Source: Myxococcota bacterium
GTDB lineage: Bacteria; Myxococcota_A; UBA9160; UBA6930
NCBI GenBank assembly: GCA_030065975.1
Contig: JASJCN010000013.1
Span: 1 to 37,733 of the forward strand
Direction of reading: 5' to 3'
DNA length: 37,733 nucleotides
Part shown: piece after piece, positions 32,565 to 37,733 of the stretch
Numbering within the stretch: position 1 is the stretch's first letter
Layout: each line of letters starts with the position of its first letter
Translations under genes and position numbers: made by a program
The notes under the pieces: generated by a model
What the model saw: only the letters and a program-made list of their open reading frames with translations
What the model was told of the DNA's origin: nothing
Databases searched by the model: none

Positions 32565-34049
32565 TCAGTGGCCCTTCATCAGCTCGTCCGAGGAGGTCAT
32601 CTTGCGCAGCTTGCCGGGATCGAGCGGCAGGGACTGGACGCCATAGGACTCGCGGCGCCAGCCCGCGCCCCCGCCGGGCACGAAGTAGAAGTGCGAGGCC
32701 ACCGGGTCGAAGACGTTGGCCGTCTCTCCGCCCGGATACAGCGGGTAGCCCGGCTGGTCGGCGCTGTAGCGGTGCACCAGGATCCCGATGTCGATCAGGA
32801 AGCCGTTCTTCTTGCGCGTGATGTAGTAGAGGGGCTGGAGCGTCTGGTAGTCGACCCACAGCTCGACGGCGGCCACGTTGTCGACGTTGCGGCGGGCCCG
32901 GCCCTCGAGGACGACCGCCCAGCGCACGTCCCAGCGGTCGCTCGCCGGTGAGAGCCCGGAGGGCCCGTAGTTCCGCTCGTCGTAGTAGGGCCAGCCCTGG
33001 GCGCTCGCGTTCAGCGGGGCCAGCACCTCCTGCTCGCCCTTGAAGGTCCAGTCGTAGGCGTTGGGCCGGATCGCGAGCCCCGTGAAGCCGCGCCGGATGT
33101 CCTCGGTGGCCGCGATGGAGAGACCGGCCGTCGGCTGGATGGAGTCGATGCCCGCGCCGTAGCCGTCGACCTGGGCGCCGAACGCGAAGGGGATCGGGCC
33201 GCCGCCGTCGTCTCCACTCACCCGGTAGCGGGGCGTGAACACGCCGTCGATCCAGCTCGAGGCCGACCGGCGCGGCTTCCGCATGGTGGGGACGTAGACG
33301 AAGGTGTCGTCGGGCTCCTTCCAGTTCTCGAGGGTCTCGCGCGGACGCATCTGCCGCCACGCGAGGTGCCGCGCCGAGAAGGGCTCCTCGAAGCTGCCCC
33401 CGGCCACCCACACCGTCTTGGTGGCCTCCGGCATGCGGTAGTCGCTGGCGGCGAGGTCGGCGCGGTGCCCGGTCCGCACGTAGAAGAAGTCGCCGATGTA
33501 GGTCTGCGGCTTCCCGATCCGCCCGGGCAGGTCGAAGATCCGGAACTCGCCGACGGGCCCCGAGCCCCGGTAGCGCTGCTGGAAGTTCCAGGCCCAGCGC
33601 GTGCCTGCGTCCTCGGCGGTGGGGTCGATGGCGTCCGGCGGGAAGGGAACGCCTGCGACGTAGTCGGAGAGGTTGCCCTTCGAATCGAGCTTCGCGCGTC
33701 CCCCGAAGCGCTCGGTGGCCTCGGAGTAGAAGGCCGCGGGCGGATAGCGACGGTGGCACGCGCCCACCTCGAGCTGCATGCCCTCGTAGAAGAAGGCCTC
33801 GCGGTGATCCCAGATGACGTCGGGGAACAGGCTGCGCAGCTGCATCAGCTCGTTCAGCCCGATCATCATCCCCGGCTCGACCATGGGAACGCCGCGATCC
33901 TGGCCGTCTCCCTCCTCGCCGGCCGCGCCACTCCAATCGGGGCAGCGCCCCTCGGGCGGGAGCTTCGCCTCGGCCACGGGGGCCAGGCCGAGCGCCGCGG
34001 TGAGTGCGAGCGCGGCGCGCAGGGAGCGCGCGAATCGGGACCTCGTCAT
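32565..34049 (-). CDS. DUF1329 outer-membrane-associated protein
   Basis: A 494-residue exported protein. A signal peptide ends near PVAEA (about residue 31). Blocks such as MIGLNELMQLRSLFPDVIWDH, RRNVDNVAAVELWVD and TLQPLYYITRKKNGFLIDIG mark DUF1329, a LolB-like fold family found beside DUF1302 genes. It probably works at the outer membrane with the upstream barrel protein in handling hydrophobic molecules; that role is inference from co-occurrence. The ATG at 34049 has GGAGGG 4-5 nt upstream. A stable hairpin separates it from the DUF1302 gene, which may set the ratio of the two products. Confidence 0.88.
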   Translation of the reverse strand: MTRSRFARSLRAALALTAALGLAPVAEAKLPPEGRCPDWSGAAGEEGDGQDRGVPMVEPGMMIGLNELMQLRSLFPDVIWDHREAFFYEGMQLEVGACHRRYPPAAFYSEATERFGGRAKLDSKGNLSDYVAGVPFPPDAIDPTAEDAGTRWAWNFQQRYRGSGPVGEFRIFDLPGRIGKPQTYIGDFFYVRTGHRADLAASDYRMPEATKTVWVAGGSFEEPFSARHLAWRQMRPRETLENWKEPDDTFVYVPTMRKPRRSASSWIDGVFTPRYRVSGDDGGGPIPFAFGAQVDGYGAGIDSIQPTAGLSIAATEDIRRGFTGLAIRPNAYDWTFKGEQEVLAPLNASAQGWPYYDERNYGPSGLSPASDRWDVRWAVVLEGRARRNVDNVAAVELWVDYQTLQPLYYITRKKNGFLIDIGILVHRYSADQPGYPLYPGGETANVFDPVASHFYFVPGGGAGWRRESYGVQSLPLDPGKLRKMTSSDELMKGH

Positions 34050-34106
34050 CCAACCCTCCAAGCCGGCCCGAAGGGCCCGGCCGTCCGGGGGGCAGGGTAC
34101 CAACGC

Positions 34107-34140
34107 AGACGGCCGGCGCCCCGAAGGACGCCGGCCGTCT
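34107..34140 (-). terminator. Strong hairpin with UUCG loop between DUF1302 and DUF1329
   Basis: A perfect 12-bp inverted repeat at 34107-34118 and 34129-34140 (AGACGGCCGGCG and complement) extends inward on the minus strand as TCC-TTCG-GGG, giving a stem of about 15 bp capped by a UUCG tetraloop. It lies 32 nt after the DUF1302 stop. No T-tract follows; partial termination or mRNA stabilisation is likely. Confidence 0.65.
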
Positions 34141-34172
34141 CGATTCCCGGGGCTCGTGGCCCCGCCTTCGAC

Positions 34173-37100
34173 CTAGAAGGTGTACCGGATGCGGAGGAAG
34201 ACCTCGTCGCGCTGCCGGATCGCCGACAGGCCGTTCTCGACGAAGCTCGAGTTGCGCGTCGAACCCTGCAGGTTCGGCGGCGTACCCAGCGGCCGGATCT
34301 CGGCGCTTCGCTCCTCGAAGCGTCCCGCGAAGAACGCCACGCCGAAGCTCGCCGAGAACGCCTCGTTGAACCGGTAGGTGATCGAGGGCAGCAGCGCGCT
34401 CGAGTTCGACGAGAAGTCGTACACCATCACCAGGTTCGGAAGCAGGCGGTCCTGGAAGTAGCCCGTGCTCACCGCGAAGGTCATGAACACGTTCCAGGGG
34501 CCGTTCGCCGCGTGGCCCTTCGTGTGGCCGTTGATGTACTGGAAGAACCACTGACTGTTGAAGAAGAAGGTCCGGTTCGCGTTCAGGAAGTTGATGAACG
34601 TGGGCCGGTCCACCGACACGGTCAGGTTCCAGAGATCGACGTCCTCGTTGCCGTCGATCTCGTCGACGGAGCCGAAGGGCTGATCCTCGATCCAGGTGAA
34701 CTCGAAGCTCCAGTTGGACTTGGTGGTGTCCTCGGCGAAGTCCACCGAGACGCCCAGCACGTTGCGCTTCTCGTAGCGGAGGATCGCCTCGCCACCGCCG
34801 GCCCAGATGAAGTCCCGGCGCCCGAAGCGGCCGTTGCCGCCCGCCCTCAGGTCCGGACGGGTCTGGCCGGTGATCGCCAACACGCCCGTCACGGCCGAGC
34901 AGAACTGCACCACCCGGAACGAGCAGCCGTTCCGGCGCAGCGGCCGATTGGGATCGAAGTTCGTCTTCTGGATCGGCTCACCGGCTGCGGCCTGGGAGTT
35001 GATCACCAGGGTCATCAGGTAGTTCCACGACAGCACCGCCATCTCCGAGCGGAAGCGCTGGCCCGTGAACGGATGCACGCGCTGGATCAGGATCTGCTGG
35101 GCCCCGTTGGCGAAGCCCGCGGGGTAGCCCTGGGGGACGCCGACCGAGGCTGAGCCTCCCGTCGTGGATCCGTCCTTGTTGATCGTGTAGCCCGGGTCAC
35201 CGGGTCCCCGACAGCCGGGCAGGATGAAGGCTCGGCCGCGCTCGAAGCGGGTACACGCGGCGTTCTGATCGAACCCGACGGTCCCGGGCTGCTTGCCGAT
35301 GAACGTGTCCCAGCGGATGCCGAAGGTCGCGTCCTGGGCATTCGGCCACGAGATCAGCAGGGCGCTCACTTCGGCGTTGAGCAGGTCGATGCCTTGCGTA
35401 TCGCAGTCCGTCGAATAGAACGGGCCGCAACCCAGCAGGGCCTCCTGCTCATCGGTCAGGAACTGGTTCACCCCGAGCGCACCCAGCAGACCCGCGGTCG
35501 GAGACGCGGGGCCGTCCTGGGGGTCGATGGAGAGCGGAACCAGGGGCGTCGGCAGACAGGCACCGCCACAAGCCGGGGCCCCCGGAGGCAGGCCGATCCC
35601 GATGTTGAACCCTGCCGCCATGAACGGAAAGATGTCGTCCGGCGTGCCCTGGATCCCGTCTGGCCCGCCCAACGCCGCGAAGCCGTTCGCCGTGAGCCCT
35701 GCGAGGGCGTGGAAGACGGTGCCCGTGACGTTGCCCGTCTGGCCTGCGAGCGCGGCGCCGAAAGCCTCCGCGATGGGGAAGCCGGCCGCCAGCGCGCGAC
35801 TGTTGAACACCGACTGGCCACAAGAGGTGAGATCCAGGGTCGAGAAGCCGACCGAGCCCGCGCACACCACGGCGAAGAGCTGCTGGTTCAGGCTGTGCTT
35901 CTCGAGGGCCTCGTCCGGTCGCAGACAGGCGTCCTCGAAGCCGCTGCGGCAGCGACCCTGGTTGCGCAGCTCCGTGCGCTCGCGCGGCCGACCCGTGAGC
36001 GGGTCGACGTTGCGCGAGTAGAGGAAGAGCCGGTCGACCCAGAAGCCGTCGTTGTAGCCGTACCAGTCGCTGATCGCGACGGAGAAGCGGTCCCAGCGGA
36101 ACTCGACGCGGGCGCCGATCTCGATGCCCTTGATGTTCTCCCACGGCTTGGGCGGCCGATCCTCACCGGCGATGCCGGCGCCCGCGAAGCCGTGGCCGAA
36201 GAGACCGAAGCGCTTGCTGCAGACCGGCAGCGGCGAGTAGGGCTCACCGCACTGGCCGAGGTCGGTGGGCTCGTGGGTGTCGAAGTTGAAGGCGACCTCG
36301 AGGCGCACGTCCTCGAGGGGTCCGACCTCGTAGAAGGACCAGACGCCGCGGGCGGCCCAGAGGGCGATGCGCGACTCCTCGAGGCTCGGCAGCGAGGCGA
36401 GGCCGAGGTCCTGCGGGTTGAATTGGTCCGTCGTGCGGAAGAGCTCGGTCTTGCCCCAGACGATGTTCTGCTTGCCGATGCGCAGCCACAGGCGGCTGTC
36501 GAACATCTCGAGGTCGAAGTAGAGCTCCTTCAGCTCCCGCCAGGTCTTCTGGCTCGCGCCGTGGTTCCAGGCCAGCTGGTCCTGGCTGAAGTTCTGGTCG
36601 TGGTTGTCGAAGTTCCCGGCCTCGAGCTCGCGGGTGAGGGCCGCCGAGGGATAGAAGAGACCCTGGGCCCGGTTCGAGATCCCCTCCTGGTTGAAGTTGA
36701 ACATCGGAGCGGGGCGGTAGGGGAGCGCAGCCGATCCACCCGCTCCGCCGAGCACCGGCACGTTCTTGTCCGTGGCCTTGAACGGGTTCGGGACGTTGCG
36801 CAGAGCGCCGATCTCGTCGGTCTCGCAGCGCGGGTCCCAGGGGCCGAGGACCCGGGTTCCGTTGCCGTTCACGCTGCCCTTGACCTTCTGGTGTCCGAAG
36901 ACGCAGCGGCTGCCGATGTAGCGCCGGAAGGTGTTGCCGGCCGGATCGTCCTCGGTTCCGAGCACGCCGTCGACGCCGGCGATGCCGAAGAAGCCCTCCA
37001 CACCGGAGATGAAGGGGAAGTCCACCGGCCTCTTCGGGTCCTCCGGAGCGACCAGCCGGTTGTTGAAGCCGAGCTTTTGGACGTCGCGGACGGCGTTGAA

Positions 37101-37532
37101 GCGTCGCACGTCGCCGAGGAACTGCGAGCCGGAGAAGCCCGAACGACGACCGTCAGACGCGTACTTCGGCAGACGCTTCGCCTCGTCGCCGTAGCTGTTC
37201 ACGCTCGGGAACATCCAGCAGCCGCGGCGCCACACGCAGTCGTAGCGGACCTCGACGCGCGAGAACGCGGACACGAGATCGAAGGGTCCGAAGCCATCGG
37301 GTGCGATGTCGGCTTCGATCTCGAGATTGAGCACGTGATACCACTGAGTGAGATCCCACTCGTTGGCACCCGTGAAGTCTTCCCAGATCGAGCGCACGGT
37401 CATCTCGTAGTAGCCGTGCACCTGCAGGCGCCCATCGAAGAACTCGAAGGCTTGTGCCTGCGTGGACGCAACCAGCACGGCCAACGCAACACCGAACGAT
37501 CGCATCCCGAAGGATGCGCGGACTCCCCTCAT
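34173..37532 (-). CDS. DUF1302 outer-membrane beta-barrel protein, very large
   Basis: A 1119-residue exported protein. A signal peptide ends near TQAQA (residues 23-28); FEFFDGRLQVHGYYEMTVRSIW and LRIGKQNIVWGKTELFR are DUF1302 signatures, and the C-terminus FLRIRYTF ends in Phe as barrel proteins recognised by BAM do. The ATG at 37532 has AGGAGGGG just upstream. It is roughly twice the length I know for this family (about 550-700). It has 18 Cys, clustered in loops, and two GxDGxxGTxDD calcium-loop-like motifs (residues 187-196 and about 622-632). DUF1302 proteins are thought to be porin-like and accompany DUF1329; cargo is unknown. Confidence 0.88.
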   Translation of the reverse strand: MRGVRASFGMRSFGVALAVLVASTQAQAFEFFDGRLQVHGYYEMTVRSIWEDFTGANEWDLTQWYHVLNLEIEADIAPDGFGPFDLVSAFSRVEVRYDCVWRRGCWMFPSVNSYGDEAKRLPKYASDGRRSGFSGSQFLGDVRRFNAVRDVQKLGFNNRLVAPEDPKRPVDFPFISGVEGFFGIAGVDGVLGTEDDPAGNTFRRYIGSRCVFGHQKVKGSVNGNGTRVLGPWDPRCETDEIGALRNVPNPFKATDKNVPVLGGAGGSAALPYRPAPMFNFNQEGISNRAQGLFYPSAALTRELEAGNFDNHDQNFSQDQLAWNHGASQKTWRELKELYFDLEMFDSRLWLRIGKQNIVWGKTELFRTTDQFNPQDLGLASLPSLEESRIALWAARGVWSFYEVGPLEDVRLEVAFNFDTHEPTDLGQCGEPYSPLPVCSKRFGLFGHGFAGAGIAGEDRPPKPWENIKGIEIGARVEFRWDRFSVAISDWYGYNDGFWVDRLFLYSRNVDPLTGRPRERTELRNQGRCRSGFEDACLRPDEALEKHSLNQQLFAVVCAGSVGFSTLDLTSCGQSVFNSRALAAGFPIAEAFGAALAGQTGNVTGTVFHALAGLTANGFAALGGPDGIQGTPDDIFPFMAAGFNIGIGLPPGAPACGGACLPTPLVPLSIDPQDGPASPTAGLLGALGVNQFLTDEQEALLGCGPFYSTDCDTQGIDLLNAEVSALLISWPNAQDATFGIRWDTFIGKQPGTVGFDQNAACTRFERGRAFILPGCRGPGDPGYTINKDGSTTGGSASVGVPQGYPAGFANGAQQILIQRVHPFTGQRFRSEMAVLSWNYLMTLVINSQAAAGEPIQKTNFDPNRPLRRNGCSFRVVQFCSAVTGVLAITGQTRPDLRAGGNGRFGRRDFIWAGGGEAILRYEKRNVLGVSVDFAEDTTKSNWSFEFTWIEDQPFGSVDEIDGNEDVDLWNLTVSVDRPTFINFLNANRTFFFNSQWFFQYINGHTKGHAANGPWNVFMTFAVSTGYFQDRLLPNLVMVYDFSSNSSALLPSITYRFNEAFSASFGVAFFAGRFEERSAEIRPLGTPPNLQGSTRNSSFVENGLSAIRQRDEVFLRIRYTF

Positions 37533-37676
37533 GACCCCTCCTGCTACCCGAATTCCCGTTCAGGAACCCAGGTGCCCTTTCCCCTCGACCCGCCTTCGTT
37601 CCGGGATCCCTGTCGGGTGGTTGTGGAGTCCACCAGGCAGTGACCGTGAGTCCGAAACCCGGACGGGTCGCATGCA

Positions 37677-37705
37677 CATATACGCGGAACTGGGCGTCGC
37701 CACAA
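37677..37705 (-). promoter_or_regulatory. Weak candidate promoter for the DUF1302 gene
   Basis: Minus strand: TTGTGG (37700-37705) and TATATG (37677-37682) are spaced by 17 bp, about 145 nt upstream of the DUF1302 start. The match to sigma-70 consensus is modest. The rest of 37533-37733 shows no gene. Confidence 0.25.
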
Positions 37706-37733
37706 GCGCTATTGGCGATTCACCCATGACGCG

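Overview
The window is about 37.7 kb of high-GC DNA from a Gram-negative bacterium. The evidence for an outer membrane is a KDO-activating enzyme (kdsB), an outer-membrane barrel protein ending in phenylalanine, and lipoproteins. The gene mix is a DUF1302/DUF1329 pair, acyl-CoA dehydrogenases, a DhlA-type haloalkane dehalogenase, a phytanoyl-CoA dioxygenase, a pyrophosphate-dependent phosphofructokinase, a PAC2 protein and alternative complex III. This fits an aerobic or microaerobic member of the former Deltaproteobacteria (Myxococcota, Binatota or relatives). That placement is inference from gene content. I see no rRNA, tRNA, CRISPR array, prophage or intact insertion sequence.

Layout. 1-2870: a pair of ABC exporter half-transporters, the first cut by the window edge. 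2907-5095: a DHFR-like reductase, an SDR oxidoreductase and a convergent PhyH dioxygenase. 5195-8163: a small lipoprotein, a PPi-type phosphofructokinase and a ParA/MinD-like ATPase. 8199-11464: kdsB overlapping a large membrane-fused spermidine-synthase-like gene. 11547-13547: a phospholipid-methyltransferase-like gene and an exported PM20D1-like M20 peptidase. 13548-14189: unexplained non-coding DNA. 14190-17016: haloalkane dehalogenase, purU, and a membrane-anchored metallo-beta-lactamase-fold protein that has lost its metal ligands. 17074-18561: rhomboid protease with a TPR tail. 18659-26369: the complete alternative complex III operon actABCDEF. 26879-29465: two acyl-CoA dehydrogenases and a Trm112-like protein. 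29466-29981: a roughly 500-bp imperfect palindrome between convergent genes. 29982-37532: PAC2 protein, an OmpR/histidine-kinase pair, DUF1329 and a very large DUF1302 barrel protein.

How the genes work together. ActA-F would oxidise quinol and pass electrons to cytochrome c. The two acyl-CoA dehydrogenases feed electrons into the same quinone pool through ETF, and they start in the same divergent control region, which holds several palindromes. The DUF1302/DUF1329 genes and the two-component system lie in one direction and may form an envelope uptake or sensing module.

The most interesting signals are the following. (1) A repeated TANNNT hexamer sits 6-9 nt before the start codon of about nine genes that lack Shine-Dalgarno sites, which points to widespread leaderless transcription. 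(2) A long, indel-free palindrome fills the gap between Trm112 and PAC2. (3) An MBL-fold protein has almost every zinc ligand replaced. (4) ActB carries a 12-histidine linker. (5) A perfect 47-bp tandem duplication spans a stop codon.
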